From: Chitinivorax sp. PXF-14
GTDB taxonomy: Bacteria; Pseudomonadota; Gammaproteobacteria; Burkholderiales; SCOH01
DNA length: 64,000 bases
Reading direction: 5' to 3'
Assembly (NCBI RefSeq): GCF_040812015.1
Contig: NZ_JBFNXJ010000008.1
Coordinates: forward strand, 62,001-126,000
The translations under genes and the position numbers were made by a program. The notes beneath the pieces are model-generated. The model saw nothing but the letters and a program-made list of their open reading frames with translations. It was not told the DNA's origin and made no database searches. Of the stretch, positions 24,893 to 34,364 are shown one piece after another; position 1 is the first letter of the stretch; every line of letters begins with the position of its first letter.

Positions 24893-26497
24893 ATGTCGAC
24901 AGATATCATTGCGCGGGAAGTTGCCCGACGCCGCACCTTCGCCATCATCTCCCACCCCGATGCCGGTAAGACGACGCTGACCGAGAAGCTGTTGCTGTTC
25001 TCGGGCGCGATCCAGCTGGCGGGCACGGTCAAAGGCAAGAAGACCGGCAAGTTCGCCACCTCGGACTGGATGGAAATCGAAAAGCAGCGCGGTATTTCCG
25101 TCGCGAGTTCGGTGATGCAGTTCGACTACCGCGAGCACGTGATCAACCTGCTCGACACCCCGGGTCACCAGGATTTCTCGGAAGATACCTACCGCGTGCT
25201 GACTGCGGTCGATTCGGCGCTGATGGTGATCGACGCGGCCAAGGGCGTGGAGGAGCAGACCATCAAGCTGCTCAATGTATGCCGCCTGCGCAATACGCCC
25301 ATCGTCACCTTCATGAACAAGTATGACCGCGAGGTGCGCGATTCGCTCGAACTGCTCGACGAGGTCGAGAGCATCCTCAAGATCCAGTGCGCGCCGATCA
25401 CCTGGCCGATCGGCATGGGCAAGACCTTCCGCGGCGTGTATCACCTGCTCAACGACACGATCATGTTGTTCGAGCCGGGCAAGGACAACGCCAGCCAGCA
25501 GGTCAGCGAAGTCATCAAGGGCATCGACAACCCGCGCCTCGACGAGCTGTTCCCACTCGAGATGGAACACCTGCGCATGGAGATCGAGCTGGTCAAGGGC
25601 GCGTCCCACCCGTTCGACCTCGATGCCTTCCTGGCCGGCACGCTGACGCCTGTATTCTTCGGCTCGGCTATCAACAACTTCGGCGTGCGCGAGATTCTCA
25701 ACGCCCTGGTCGAATGGGCGCCGGCCCCCGGTGCGCGTGACGCCACGGTGCGCGACGTAGCGCCGGACGAAGCGCCGTTCTCGGGTTTCGTGTTCAAGAT
25801 CCAGGCCAATATGGACCCGAAGCACCGCGACCGCATCGCCTTTCTGCGCGTGTGCTCGGGCAAGTTCGAGCGCGGCATGAAGATGAAGCACCTGCGCCTG
25901 AACCGCGATATCGCGGCATCGAGCGTGGTGACCTTCATGGCATCGAGCCGCGAGCAGGTCGAAGAGGCCTACGCCGGCGACATCATCGGCATTCCCAACC
26001 ACGGCAATATCCAGATCGGCGACAGCTTCACTGAAGGCGAGGCGCTCAGCTTTACCGGCATCCCCTTCTTCGCTCCCGAGTTGTTCCGCAGCGTTCGCAT
26101 CAAGAACCCGCTCAAGATCAAGCAATTGCACAAGGGTCTTCAGCAATTGGGTGAAGAAGGCGCGGTACAGGTCTTCCGTCCGGCTTCGGGCGGGGACCTG
26201 ATCCTCGGCGCCGTCGGCGTGCTGCAGTTCGAAGTCGTCGCCTCGCGCCTGCAGGCCGAATACGGCGTCGATGCTGTGTTCGACAGCGCCTCGATTCATA
26301 CCGCGCGCTGGGTCAGCTGCGAAGACTCGCGCATGCTGGACGACTTCGAGAAGAATCTGGCGATGAACGTGGCCCGCGATGCGGCGGATAACCTGACCTA
26401 CCTCGCGACGTCGCGGGTCAACCTGGCGCTGATCCAGGAGCGCTGGCCCAAGATCCAGTTCCATGCGACACGCGAGCACGCCGCCAAGCTCAACTAA
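24893..26497 (+). CDS. prfC: Peptide chain release factor 3
   Basis: A 534-residue translational GTPase that recycles RF1/RF2 from the ribosome. GTPase motifs: G1 [14 protein letters not shown]2/effector [13 protein letters not shown]3 [13 protein letters not shown]4 NKYD. The domain after about residue 280 has the RF3-specific [20 protein letters not shown] stretch. Length matches the family (about 529). The start ATG 24893 ([17 protein letters not shown]) is canonical. A strong bidirectional terminator follows at 26521. Confidence 0.96.
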   Translation: MSTDIIAREVARRRTFAIISHPDAGKTTLTEKLLLFSGAIQLAGTVKGKKTGKFATSDWMEIEKQRGISVASSVMQFDYREHVINLLDTPGHQDFSEDTYRVLTAVDSALMVIDAAKGVEEQTIKLLNVCRLRNTPIVTFMNKYDREVRDSLELLDEVESILKIQCAPITWPIGMGKTFRGVYHLLNDTIMLFEPGKDNASQQVSEVIKGIDNPRLDELFPLEMEHLRMEIELVKGASHPFDLDAFLAGTLTPVFFGSAINNFGVREILNALVEWAPAPGARDATVRDVAPDEAPFSGFVFKIQANMDPKHRDRIAFLRVCSGKFERGMKMKHLRLNRDIAASSVVTFMASSREQVEEAYAGDIIGIPNHGNIQIGDSFTEGEALSFTGIPFFAPELFRSVRIKNPLKIKQLHKGLQQLGEEGAVQVFRPASGGDLILGAVGVLQFEVVASRLQAEYGVDAVFDSASIHTARWVSCEDSRMLDDFEKNLAMNVARDAADNLTYLATSRVNLALIQERWPKIQFHATREHAAKLN

Positions 26498-26520
26498 GGC
26501 GGGTGCGTTCAAGCGCATCG

Positions 26521-26548
26521 AAAAGGGCCGCATCAGCGGCCCTTTTTC
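26521..26548. terminator. Bidirectional terminator between prfC and the convergent reductase
   Basis: AAAAGGGCCGC (26521-26531), loop ATCA, GCGGCCCTTTT (26536-26546) plus one more T: a perfect 11-bp stem with A-run on one side and T-run on the other. Confidence 0.93.
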
Positions 26549-26566
26549 TTGCTGCAGCGTGGAGCC

Positions 26567-27448
26567 TTACTGCTGCGACATGCGCTCGATCACCTTGATG
26601 ATCGCGGACGAGTCGAGCTCACCCTCCCCCAGTCCCAGCAAGCCATTGATCAGTTGTGTAGTCTGGCTGCTGATCGGCAGCGACAAACCGAGCTGCCGCG
26701 CTGTGTCGAGCACGATGTGCATGTCCTTCTGGTGCAGGCGGCTCTTGAAGCCCGGCTTGAAATCGTGGTCGAGCATGCGCTTGCCGTGCACCTCGAGGAT
26801 TTTGCTGCCGGCGAAGCCGCCCATCAATGCCTCCCGCACCTTGGCGGCATCGACATCGTTGCGGCGGGCAAAGGTGATTGCCTCGGCCACCGCAGCGATC
26901 GTGCCGGCCACGACGATCTGATTGCAGGCCTTGGCTACCTGCCCCGCCCCGCTCTCGCCGACATGGACGATATTCTTGCCGAGCACGTCGAGCAGCGGCT
27001 TGGCCCGTTCAAACGCCGCCTGCGGGCCGCCGACCATGATCGACAAGGTGCCGGCGATCGCACCGGCTTCGCCCCCCGACACGGGGGCATCGAGCAGCGT
27101 GATGTCTTTCTCGGCCAGACGCAGCGCCATCTGGCGTGTCTGCACCGGCAAGATGGTACTCATGTCGATGACGATCTGGCCCTGCCGCGCTGATTCGGCA
27201 ATGCCGCCCTTGCCGAGCAGGACCTGCTCGACATCTGGGGTATCCGACACATTGAGGAAAATGATGTCGGCGACGGCCGCCAGCGCCTTGGGACTATCGT
27301 AGGCCACGGCGCCGGCATCGGTCAGCGGCTGGGTTGACTCGGTACGACGGGCATAGACATGCAGGGAATAGCCTGCCTTGATCAGATTGAGCGCGGTGGG
27401 GCGCCCCATGATGCCGAGCCCGATATAGCCGACTTGAGGTAGGGTCAT
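26567..27448 (-). CDS. glxR: 2-hydroxy-3-oxopropionate (tartronate semialdehyde) reductase
   Basis: A 293-residue beta-hydroxyacid dehydrogenase reducing tartronate semialdehyde to glycerate in glyoxylate/glycolate assimilation. N-terminal NAD(P) site VGYIGLGIMGRPTALNLIKA, substrate motif DAPVSGGEAGAIAGTLSIMVGG, catalytic lysine region GAGQVAKACNQIVVAGTIAA. The start overlaps the stop of the FlhB-like gene (ATGA), so it is translated from the end of the flagellar operon. No gcl, hyi or garK gene is near. It could also act on related 3-hydroxyacids. Confidence 0.9.
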   Translation of the reverse strand: MTLPQVGYIGLGIMGRPTALNLIKAGYSLHVYARRTESTQPLTDAGAVAYDSPKALAAVADIIFLNVSDTPDVEQVLLGKGGIAESARQGQIVIDMSTILPVQTRQMALRLAEKDITLLDAPVSGGEAGAIAGTLSIMVGGPQAAFERAKPLLDVLGKNIVHVGESGAGQVAKACNQIVVAGTIAAVAEAITFARRNDVDAAKVREALMGGFAGSKILEVHGKRMLDHDFKPGFKSRLHQKDMHIVLDTARQLGLSLPISSQTTQLINGLLGLGEGELDSSAIIKVIERMSQQ

Positions 27449-27780
27449 GTTTGATCCTTGGTATTGCTGTCAGTGGAAGGAGTGTCCGGGAGCGACAGCA
27501 CCGGCGCGGGGCCGGCGCCACCATTCTCGAGAAAATAGATGAAAGCGAGCAACTCGGCCACCGCGCGATACAGCTCGGGCGGAATATGCTGGTCGAGGTC
27601 GACCTGCATCAGCAAGGACACCAGCTCCGGGGATTCATGCACGAATACGCCGGCCTCGCGCGCGCGCTCGATGATCATCTCGGCCAGCAGCCCCCGCCCC
27701 TTGGCGACGACGCGCGGGGCTGTCGAGCCGGCCTGGTAGGCCATGGCGACGGACATCTGGCGCTGTTTCTGCGGGTCCAT
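27445..27780 (-). CDS. FlhB C-terminal domain homologue (FlhX/YscU-C-like)
   Basis: A 111-residue soluble protein matching only the cytoplasmic part of the flagellar export switch protein FlhB. It has AMAYQAGSTAPRVVAKGRG, RAREAGVFVHESPELVSLL and IPPELYRAVAELLAFIYFLE, the sequence around and after the FlhB cleavage site; the NPTH cleavage motif is replaced. Such small FlhB-C homologues lie next to fliK in many proteobacteria and can affect substrate switching. ATG 27780 follows the fliK stop by three bases; TTG 27786 is an alternative. Confidence 0.85.
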   Translation of the reverse strand: MDPQKQRQMSVAMAYQAGSTAPRVVAKGRGLLAEMIIERAREAGVFVHESPELVSLLMQVDLDQHIPPELYRAVAELLAFIYFLENGGAGPAPVLSLPDTPSTDSNTKDQT

Positions 27781-27782
27781 GC

Positions 27783-28928
27783 TCAACTGCCCGCCGTGTC
27801 GACCACGCTACCGCTCAGCTTGAGGCCGGCGGCCTGCAGTTGGGTGTCGAGCTTGCCGACGTGGCTGCGGATCTGCTCGGCCGTACCTTGCCGTGCCACC
27901 TGGAAATTGACCGAGACGGACTGCCCATGCAGGCTGACCCCCACCACGACATCACCGAGGTGGGGCATCGATAGCTTGAGCCGCGAATACCATACGCGTT
28001 CACCATCGGCGTTACCGCCCTCGCCTGGCTGTGTTGGCTGCTCCTCGACCAACCACTCCATCGGCTGGTTTGGCCAGGCCTGCCCCTGCCACAGCACCTG
28101 GCGCGTATCGAGGATGTCCAGCTGCTGCTGCACGATGTGGCGGAGCTGCGGCGCAAGATCAGCGGCATTCAGGCCGGGGGCCGGCTCCTTTTGCGCATGA
28201 ACAGCGTCCGGCAACAACAGGGTGGCGGAACGCACACTGCCTGTTTGTGCCGATTCAGTTGCGCCTGCCGCTGCGCGGGCAGGTTCTGCCGTACTCGATG
28301 CTTTATCTGCTCCGGCGACTTGCGCCGTCGTCGAGGCGGTGGAAGGCGGGGCTTCCTGCCTGGCTTGCGGCTCGGCCTGCAGCGCCTGCAAGGTGCGCTG
28401 CCCGGTAACCCATTCCGCCTGATGTGATTCGTAAAAGAACCCGCTCTTGGCCAATTCCTCGTGCAGGCTGTCGGCCAGCTTGCCCGTGTCGGGTGCTGCC
28501 GCATCGATCAATGGTTGACTGGAAACCGCGGCAGGTGAGCCGCCCTTCTCTGCCACGCTGTTGATCAGCGAACCGAGAAATTTTGCCGTATCGCTGAATT
28601 TGACTTCGGGTTGCGCGTTGCCGAGCAAGGTCGCCAGGTCCTTGGTCAGCGCGAAGGTCGGACGAGGGTCGCCCTGGATGAAGGTCAGATCCAGGGTCTC
28701 GCCGGCCTGCGTGTTGGCCGGCAGATTCATGTCCAATACCTGGTTCTTGATCAATACCTCGAACCGGCCATTGGGCAGGCTCGCCATCACGAACGCGGGC
28801 AAGCGCTCGCCAGGGCTGAAACGGGAGGTTTCCCCGTCAGCCGGCTTGTCCTGAGCGGACTCAACTACGGTCGGCGTATAGCGTTTGACCAGCAGATTGA
28901 GCTGGCTGAGCCCATCGTTATGGATCAT
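27783..28928 (-). CDS. fliK: Flagellar hook-length control protein FliK
   Basis: A 381-residue secreted ruler that sets hook length and triggers the export switch through FlhB. The N-terminal half (SPGERLPAFVMASLPNGRFE) resembles the betaproteobacterial FliK start, the middle is rich in Ala, Thr, Gln and Glu and low in complexity (about residues 190-250), and the C-terminal FliK domain has SRLKLSMPHLGDVVVGVSLH and LDTQLQAAGLKLSGSVV. Its start overlaps the DUF2802 stop by 4 bases, and its stop lies next to the FlhB-like gene, whose product it probably contacts. Confidence 0.88.
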   Translation of the reverse strand: MIHNDGLSQLNLLVKRYTPTVVESAQDKPADGETSRFSPGERLPAFVMASLPNGRFEVLIKNQVLDMNLPANTQAGETLDLTFIQGDPRPTFALTKDLATLLGNAQPEVKFSDTAKFLGSLINSVAEKGGSPAAVSSQPLIDAAAPDTGKLADSLHEELAKSGFFYESHQAEWVTGQRTLQALQAEPQARQEAPPSTASTTAQVAGADKASSTAEPARAAAGATESAQTGSVRSATLLLPDAVHAQKEPAPGLNAADLAPQLRHIVQQQLDILDTRQVLWQGQAWPNQPMEWLVEEQPTQPGEGGNADGERVWYSRLKLSMPHLGDVVVGVSLHGQSVSVNFQVARQGTAEQIRSHVGKLDTQLQAAGLKLSGSVVDTAGS

Positions 28929-29326
28929 GCGGAATCAAAGCGATACAGCGCAATTATCAACTCGGCCTCTCCCCGCGAGATGCCGCATTGGCTGGAAAGC
29001 GTTGCTGCGTCCATGCCTTGGCGCGCCAGCTCGACCGCCTGGGCGTAGGGGGTGACAACGGAGACCGGTGAGGATGGCGTCTCTTCCGCTCGCGGCGGTT
29101 GCGATGCCAGTGCGACAAACGCCCGCTTGAGCTGGCTCAACTCGGATTCGAGGCTGGCGATTCGCTGTTCCAGTTCATCGCTTGCTTGCGCGGCAGGCGC
29201 CACGCCGGCCTTGTCCCTGTTGCGCTTGCTGGTGCGCAGGAACATCAGCCATTCAGCTACATAGATGCCGAGCACGATGGCCCCGGCGACCAACAACTCA
29301 CGCCATGTGACGACAATCGCATTCAT
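28925..29326 (-). CDS. DUF2802 family membrane-anchored protein of the flagellar operon
   Basis: A 133-residue protein with one N-terminal membrane helix (LLVAGAIVLGIYVAEWLMFL), a basic stop-transfer segment RTSKRNR, a coiled coil (about residues 52-80, ELEQRIASLESELSQLKRAF) and a C-terminal helix-turn-helix-like part (YAQAVELARQGMDAATLSSQ then CGISRGEAELI). DUF2802 genes adjoin flagellar genes in beta- and gammaproteobacteria, without known role. ATG 29326 follows GGAG; the upstream in-frame start at 29356 is less likely. Confidence 0.8.
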   Translation of the reverse strand: MNAIVVTWRELLVAGAIVLGIYVAEWLMFLRTSKRNRDKAGVAPAAQASDELEQRIASLESELSQLKRAFVALASQPPRAEETPSSPVSVVTPYAQAVELARQGMDAATLSSQCGISRGEAELIIALYRFDSA

Positions 29327-29434
29327 CACGAATCTCCATACCCATGCAGAAAGCAAGCCTGCACTTCAATCATACACATCCCGGACGTGTGTCGATGTAA
29401 CGTTTGCGGCTGGCAGGTATGTCTCAATCGTTAA

Positions 29435-29746
29435 CTATCTGTAGGCATTGGACAGACGACGCTCGTTATGGGCACTGGATATGATGCTTTCCATCTCGCG
29501 CATCCAAGCGGCAGACAATTTCGAGATACGCTTATCCGTCTCAAGGATGGCCCCAATATGAGCCGCGATCTCTTCCCGGCCGGCATCGTCTAGGCTCGCA
29601 TCCGGCGTGACGGCCAGCTGGCCGAGCATTGCCGCGCGCTGTGCCTCGAGTTCGAGCAGGGTTTGCCACTGCTCCACCTCGGCTGCAGCGAGCATGCGTT
29701 CTGTCAACTGGCGGGTTTCGGCGTAAAGGCGAACTAGCTCGTTCAT
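29435..29746 (-). CDS. fliT: Flagellar protein FliT (FliD export chaperone)
   Basis: A 103-residue all-helical protein (LYAETRQLTERMLAAAEVEQ; LLELEAQRAAML; REEIAAHIGAILETDKRISK). FliT binds FliD before export and, in enterics, restrains FlhDC. Located directly after fliS (2-base gap), the usual order fliD-fliS-fliT. Confidence 0.82.
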   Translation of the reverse strand: MNELVRLYAETRQLTERMLAAAEVEQWQTLLELEAQRAAMLGQLAVTPDASLDDAGREEIAAHIGAILETDKRISKLSAAWMREMESIISSAHNERRLSNAYR

Positions 29747-29748
29747 GG

Positions 29749-30219
29749 CTAGGCCTTGCCGTAGCTCAGCGCCCCGCGCTCGCCGTTGGGCTGGCCGCCT
29801 GGCGGCGGGCTGGACTCCGGCTGGTTTGCGCCGGGGGCGATCTGCGCCCAGGCGGAACGCAGCTGGTTCAACAAGGACGAAACTTCGTCCAGTGCCGTCA
29901 CGTCGTTGCCGATATTGGCTGCCAGCAGGCGGTGGGACATGTACTCGTAGAGCGCGTCCAGATTCAATGCAAGCTCACCCCCGATATTCTTGTCCAGGCT
30001 CAGCCGCAGCCCCTCCTCGATGATCGAGATCGCCTTGGAGAGCGAATTGCCCTTTGCTGCAATGTCCTTCGCTTCCATCTGGGCGCGCGCCATCGAGATC
30101 GAGGTCAGCGCGCCGTCATACAACATCAGAATCAGTTTGTGCGGCGAGGCACTCGATACCTCGTTTTCCAGTGCCTGCTTGGTGTATGCATTAAGTGCAG
30201 AACGTGGATAGCCAGTCAT
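29749..30219 (-). CDS. fliS: Flagellin export chaperone FliS
   Basis: A 156-residue chaperone that holds flagellin monomers before export. It carries the family motif SPHKLILMLYDGALTSISMA near residue 24 and LDALYEYMSHRLLAANIGND near 90. The C-terminal 30 residues are Pro/Gly rich and longer than in enterics. ATG 30219 (MTGYPRSALNAY) fits the family; the open frame begins 24 bases earlier with TTG. Confidence 0.92.
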   Translation of the reverse strand: MTGYPRSALNAYTKQALENEVSSASPHKLILMLYDGALTSISMARAQMEAKDIAAKGNSLSKAISIIEEGLRLSLDKNIGGELALNLDALYEYMSHRLLAANIGNDVTALDEVSSLLNQLRSAWAQIAPGANQPESSPPPGGQPNGERGALSYGKA

Positions 30220-30239
30220 GATGTTGGTCGCAATACTTA

Positions 30240-32240
30240 TCAACCCAGAGCTGCGAGTTGTTTGGTCAGGTAGGCACTGGTCTGGCTCAGGCTGCCGAGC
30301 ATCACGTCCAGCGCGGTGAATTGGTCGCGATAGCGTTTTTCCGTGTCGGCGAGCCGTCGGTTGACGTCATCGCGCTGAGAGCCGATATCCTTGATACTCG
30401 CATTCAAGCCATCGGTACGCGCTGCAAGCGTGCCTTTGGTTGCCAGCACATTGGTCAACAGGGTATCGAGCTGGGATGCGAATCCACGGGAAAAGCTGAT
30501 CGTCCCTCTATCGCCGGTTGCCGCGCCGCCGGTTACGGTGACGGCCAGGCCGGAGGATGCGCCGGTCGAGGATGTCAGCTTCTGACCGCTGCCCGCCGCA
30601 GAGTTCCCGCCTATTGTACCAGCGACATCGGTGCCCGTGGTTGCCACCGGGCTGGCGCCGAACAGGGCGGCGGCCGTCCCCGAGACAGAAAATGCGGAGG
30701 TCGAGCCGTATAGGTCCGACGTGCCGGTCAACGTAAAGCTGCTGGCGTCCCCCGTGCCCTTGATGGTCACGGTGTTTCCGCTCAAGTCTGAGCTGCCGTT
30801 GATCTTGGTCTGAATTTCAGATGCCAGGTCCGCGGCGCTGACATAGGCCCGTGGCGTCAGCGTGACGGTTGTCGTCTTGCCATTGAGCGACACGCTCAGC
30901 GTATCGTTGACGCCGGCATTGACCTGCAGGCCCGAGGTCACGGCCCCGCCTGTCAGTGTTCCTTGCGTTGCCAGGCCAGTCAGCGTGAGAGCGTAATTCC
31001 CGGCGGTAGTCGCGGTGGTCGAGCCGGTATACGAAACCAGGCTGTCCGTCGTGCTGCCGGCCGTCGAGAAAAGCTCGAGCACATCGTTGTAGCTGGCATC
31101 CATGGCCTTCTGCAGCTTGGTCGAATCGACCTGCAGCGTGCCATCCTTCTGGAAAGCGACGCCTACCTTGGCCAGCGAGTTATACGAGGCGTTCACCCCC
31201 GGGACGGTGGCGGAAAACACCTGACGCATCTGGTACTGGATGCTGCGAATCGTGCTATCGCCAACCAGTGGGCCCGTCTTGGCGCCGGTCTTATCGAAAA
31301 ACGTGACGTCGTCGAGGGTCTTTTTCGTGTCGTTGAAGGCTTTGACAAACGTGCTTACCGCATTGGCCAGCGATCCGGTCGTCGTCGTCACACTCACCTT
31401 GGTGGGCGTGCCGACATTAGTTTTCAGCAGGTTCAGCGTGACGCCCGAGATGGCGTCGGTAATCACTGTCGATGGTTTCGAAATCGCAATCCCATCGACC
31501 TTGAGCTCGCTGTTCTGCGCAGTGACGGTCTCCTGCAGCGCTTGCGAGCCGGCCGGATCCTGCGACAGCAGGCTGGTCAGCCCGGCATCGCCCGACACGC
31601 TGATCTTCATGCTGTTGCTGGCACCCGAGTTGCCTACCGATAGCGCCAGGCGGTACGGCGTATTGCTGCCGTCGTTGACGATCGTGGCGCTGACACCGAT
31701 GCCGGCCTTGTTGATTGCGTCGCGAATACCTTCAAGCGTGTTGTTCGACGAGTTGATGGTGACCGACTTGATGCCGCTGCCGCTACTCGTGAAAGAAGAA
31801 CCCGTGTACTTGCCGGTGGTGCTGTCGAACGTGCCGCCCGAAATCGTGCCGAAATCGAAAATCAGCGTGCCGGTACCAATGACCGCGGTGGACGATGCCT
31901 GGCCCGCGGTAGCCAGTTTCTGAGCCTGCGCCAGCTTGCTGACTTCAATCGAATAGGAGCCATTGCTGGCCGATGAGCCGGCCGTCGCGGTGACCGAATC
32001 GGTAGCTGACGACGAAGCCGACTTGGTCGCCTGGAATTTTGAGGCATCCGTCAAACCCTGGACTGCGGTCTGCAGGCTGCTCAAGGCGCCCTTCACCGAG
32101 CCATACGCAGAAATCTGCGACTGAAAGCTCGCCTCTTTCTTGGCAAGATCGGCCAGCGGCTGCTGTTCGATTGCCATCAGTTGGCTGACGATACTGTTGA
32201 CGTCCAGATTCGACCCAATGCCTGGCGACGAAATGGCCAT
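30240..32240 (-). CDS. fliD: Flagellar cap protein FliD
   Basis: A 666-residue filament cap protein that folds flagellin at the tip. It starts SSPGIGSNLDVNSIVSQLMA and ends with a coiled-coil D0 segment (RLADTEKRYRDQFTALDVML). The N-terminal domain of the family covers about residues 8-105 and the C-terminal about 230-650. At 666 residues it is much longer than the 450-500 usual for enterics; the extra about 180 residues (roughly 405-585) are Ser/Thr/Gly-rich with IKGTGDASSFTLTG repeats, a surface-exposed insertion. Confidence 0.94.
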   Translation of the reverse strand: MAISSPGIGSNLDVNSIVSQLMAIEQQPLADLAKKEASFQSQISAYGSVKGALSSLQTAVQGLTDASKFQATKSASSSATDSVTATAGSSASNGSYSIEVSKLAQAQKLATAGQASSTAVIGTGTLIFDFGTISGGTFDSTTGKYTGSSFTSSGSGIKSVTINSSNNTLEGIRDAINKAGIGVSATIVNDGSNTPYRLALSVGNSGASNSMKISVSGDAGLTSLLSQDPAGSQALQETVTAQNSELKVDGIAISKPSTVITDAISGVTLNLLKTNVGTPTKVSVTTTTGSLANAVSTFVKAFNDTKKTLDDVTFFDKTGAKTGPLVGDSTIRSIQYQMRQVFSATVPGVNASYNSLAKVGVAFQKDGTLQVDSTKLQKAMDASYNDVLELFSTAGSTTDSLVSYTGSTTATTAGNYALTLTGLATQGTLTGGAVTSGLQVNAGVNDTLSVSLNGKTTTVTLTPRAYVSAADLASEIQTKINGSSDLSGNTVTIKGTGDASSFTLTGTSDLYGSTSAFSVSGTAAALFGASPVATTGTDVAGTIGGNSAAGSGQKLTSSTGASSGLAVTVTGGAATGDRGTISFSRGFASQLDTLLTNVLATKGTLAARTDGLNASIKDIGSQRDDVNRRLADTEKRYRDQFTALDVMLGSLSQTSAYLTKQLAALG

Positions 32241-32336
32241 GACATGTCTCCTTCCACAATTTCAGGCGCTTGCCGAGTTCACCGTGATCGGTGCCGATTT
32301 CCAGCGACACCTACCAGGACCTATCCGATGGCTGTA

Positions 32337-32723
32337 TCAAGCCTGCTGTCTTACGAGCAGCCCCTTGAGTCGGTCGATGCTTTCGGCGATCTTGATCATT
32401 TCCTCGGAAGGTATCTGACGAATCACTTCCTTGGTATCCGTGTTGATGACTTTGACGACATCAATCCCGGTGGAATCATCGACCGTGAATTTCAATTCAC
32501 TGGCGTAAAGATTCACCACCTTGTTGATATTTTCCGTCGCCTTCTTGAGCTCATCGCTGTTGACACCACGCTTGTCGGCCGCGCTCGCTTCAACAGCCTT
32601 CGCCACGCCGCCGGTGCTGCTGGTTTCCGCGCTCTGCTGCACGCGGGCACCGCCAGCATTTGCGGTGGTGTCGTACGGTAGCGTCCCGACCTGTGTCGAA
32701 AGAGTCAGTCCTTGTACGCTCAT
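32337..32723 (-). CDS. flaG: Flagellar protein FlaG
   Basis: A 128-residue small flagellar protein. A disordered Ala/Ser/Thr-rich N-terminal half is followed by the conserved C-terminal domain SELKFTVDDSTGIDVVKVIN then TKEVIRQIPSEEMIKIAESI. FlaG loss changes filament length in related bacteria. It sits between fliC and fliD, as usual. An AAGGAG site precedes the start. Confidence 0.92.
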   Translation of the reverse strand: MSVQGLTLSTQVGTLPYDTTANAGGARVQQSAETSSTGGVAKAVEASAADKRGVNSDELKKATENINKVVNLYASELKFTVDDSTGIDVVKVINTDTKEVIRQIPSEEMIKIAESIDRLKGLLVRQQA

Positions 32724-32742
32724 CTTGTAACTCCTTTACGGC

Positions 32743-32772
32743 ACAAAGCCCGGCCGGATAGACCGACCGGGC
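32743..32772 (-). terminator. Terminator-like hairpin after fliC
   Basis: On the minus strand GCCCGGTCGG (32772-32763), loop TCTAT and CCGGCCGGGC (32757-32748) form a 10-bp stem with one G-U pair, followed by TTTGTG. It probably ends most fliC transcripts while allowing read-through to flaG. Confidence 0.7.
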
Positions 32773-32796
32773 AACCTGAGTTTAGGCGCTAACCGC

Positions 32797-34278
32797 TTAC
32801 CTCAGCAGTTGGAGTACCTGTTGCGGCAGTTGGTTCGCTTGAGCCAACATCGCGGTACCGGCCTGTTGCAGAATCTGGTTACGGCTCAGGTTTGCCGTTT
32901 CCGATGCGAAGTCTGCATCGCGAATCCGCGAGCGGGCTGCGCTCAGGTTTTCAGACGAAATCTGCAGGTTACCGATCGCCGATTCAAAGCGGCTTTGCAG
33001 TGCACCGAAGTTTGCGCGCTGTCCGTTGACCACTGCCAGGGCGCTATCCACGATACGCAGGGCTTGCGTTGCATTCGAGACGTTACTTACATCCAGTGTA
33101 GACACAGACTTCAGTGTAGATGTTACCTGGCTGCCCGCAGCGACTGCCGCACCGAAGACCGAGGCACCCAGCGCCGCACCCGACGTCGATACGGTGTAGG
33201 ACTTGTCGGAATCGAGCAGTACTTGGCCTGCGACGGTCATCGCACCCGATGCGCCGGTTGCCAGTACGGCACCCCCACCCGATACGGCGCCCGCGTTACC
33301 GCCCGATGCGACGGCCAGCGTGATGTTGTCGCCCGCATCGGAAGTCAGCACCACACCCGTACCCGTGCTGTTCAGCGCTGCAGTCACACCGGTCTTGGAC
33401 GACTGGTTGTTGAACTGTGTCACGGCATCGGCCAAGCCACCAGCAGTACTGGTGTTGGTAACGTTGAAGGTAACAGTCTGGCCGCTGGCATTGTTGCCGA
33501 AGGTGTTCAGCGTGTAACTACCGGTCGCGCCGAAGGCCAGCGTGGTTTCGGTGCGGGCCGAAGCACGAACACCGGTCTGGGTCTGCTGGTTGATCTTGTC
33601 GGCGATATCCTTGGCCGAATCGGTATTCGCTACCGAAATCTGGCCGCTGGCGGCGCCACCCTGGATCAACACGTTACCCGACGTGGTCACGGCTGCACCG
33701 CTGACCGGGCCGGATGCGCCAGCCAGGTAAACACCCGACGACGACGCAGTGGTCGAGCCGACTTGGTTCGAGCCGTAAGCCGTGGTGCGGAAGTTAGCTG
33801 TGGTGGCGGTGATGGTCTGGTTGGCGTTGGCACCGACCTGGAACACCGACGAAGCTTGCGAGCCGTCGAGCAGCTTCAGGCCGTTGAATTCGGTGGTCTG
33901 CGAGAAGCGGTCCAGTTCAGAAGTCAGCTGGCCGACTTCCGCATTGATCGCCAGGCGGTCGGATGCGGAGTTGGTGGCGTTGGCGGACTGAACGGCCAGT
34001 TCGCGTACGCGCTGCAGGATGTCGCCCATCTTGGACAGCGCGCCTTCGGCCGTCTGCGAGAGGGAAACACCGTCGTTTGCGTTGCGGCGCGCTTGATCCA
34101 TGCCGCGGATCTGTGCGGTGAAACGCTCGGAAATCGCCAGGCCTGCGGCGTCGTCTTTTGCGGAGTTAATGCGCAGACCGGACGACAACCGTTGCAAAGA
34201 CGTGCTCAGACTCGAGCTAGAAGAGGTCAGGTTCCGCTGCGCGTTGAGAGACGCAACGTTGGTATTGATTACTTGCAT
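32797..34278 (-). CDS. fliC: Flagellin FliC
   Basis: A 493-residue filament subunit. The N-terminal D0/D1 part begins MQVINTNVASLNAQRNL and has QRLSSGLRINSAKDDAAGLA; the C-terminal part ends NQILQQAGTAMLAQANQLPQ followed by QVLQLLR, the export and assembly determinants. The middle (about 175-400) is rich in Ser, Thr, Gly and Ala, a variable surface region with many possible O-glycosylation sites. The ribosome binding site is GGAG 8 bases upstream. Two sigma-28-type promoters lie upstream, and the gene directly behind (34507) encodes a large glycosyltransferase of the nonulosonic acid cluster. Confidence 0.97.
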   Translation of the reverse strand: MQVINTNVASLNAQRNLTSSSSSLSTSLQRLSSGLRINSAKDDAAGLAISERFTAQIRGMDQARRNANDGVSLSQTAEGALSKMGDILQRVRELAVQSANATNSASDRLAINAEVGQLTSELDRFSQTTEFNGLKLLDGSQASSVFQVGANANQTITATTANFRTTAYGSNQVGSTTASSSGVYLAGASGPVSGAAVTTSGNVLIQGGAASGQISVANTDSAKDIADKINQQTQTGVRASARTETTLAFGATGSYTLNTFGNNASGQTVTFNVTNTSTAGGLADAVTQFNNQSSKTGVTAALNSTGTGVVLTSDAGDNITLAVASGGNAGAVSGGGAVLATGASGAMTVAGQVLLDSDKSYTVSTSGAALGASVFGAAVAAGSQVTSTLKSVSTLDVSNVSNATQALRIVDSALAVVNGQRANFGALQSRFESAIGNLQISSENLSAARSRIRDADFASETANLSRNQILQQAGTAMLAQANQLPQQVLQLLR

Positions 34279-34364
34279 GATGTGACTCCTACCGATCTGT
34301 TGGTTTGAGGTACCGGGCCTGGTTTTGCTGCTTGCATCACCGTAACAACCGGACCTTGCTCTCT

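Noticed and set aside
29350-29375. Sigma-54-like GG-N10-GC element upstream of the DUF2802 gene on the minus strand
   Set aside because: Spacing is right, but the flanking bases of the -24 and -12 boxes match poorly; such pairs occur by chance in GC-rich DNA.
32241-32336. Sigma-28 promoter between flaG and fliD
   Set aside because: A CACCGATC-like -10 is present but no TAAAGTTT at 11 bases spacing; read-through from fliC is simpler.
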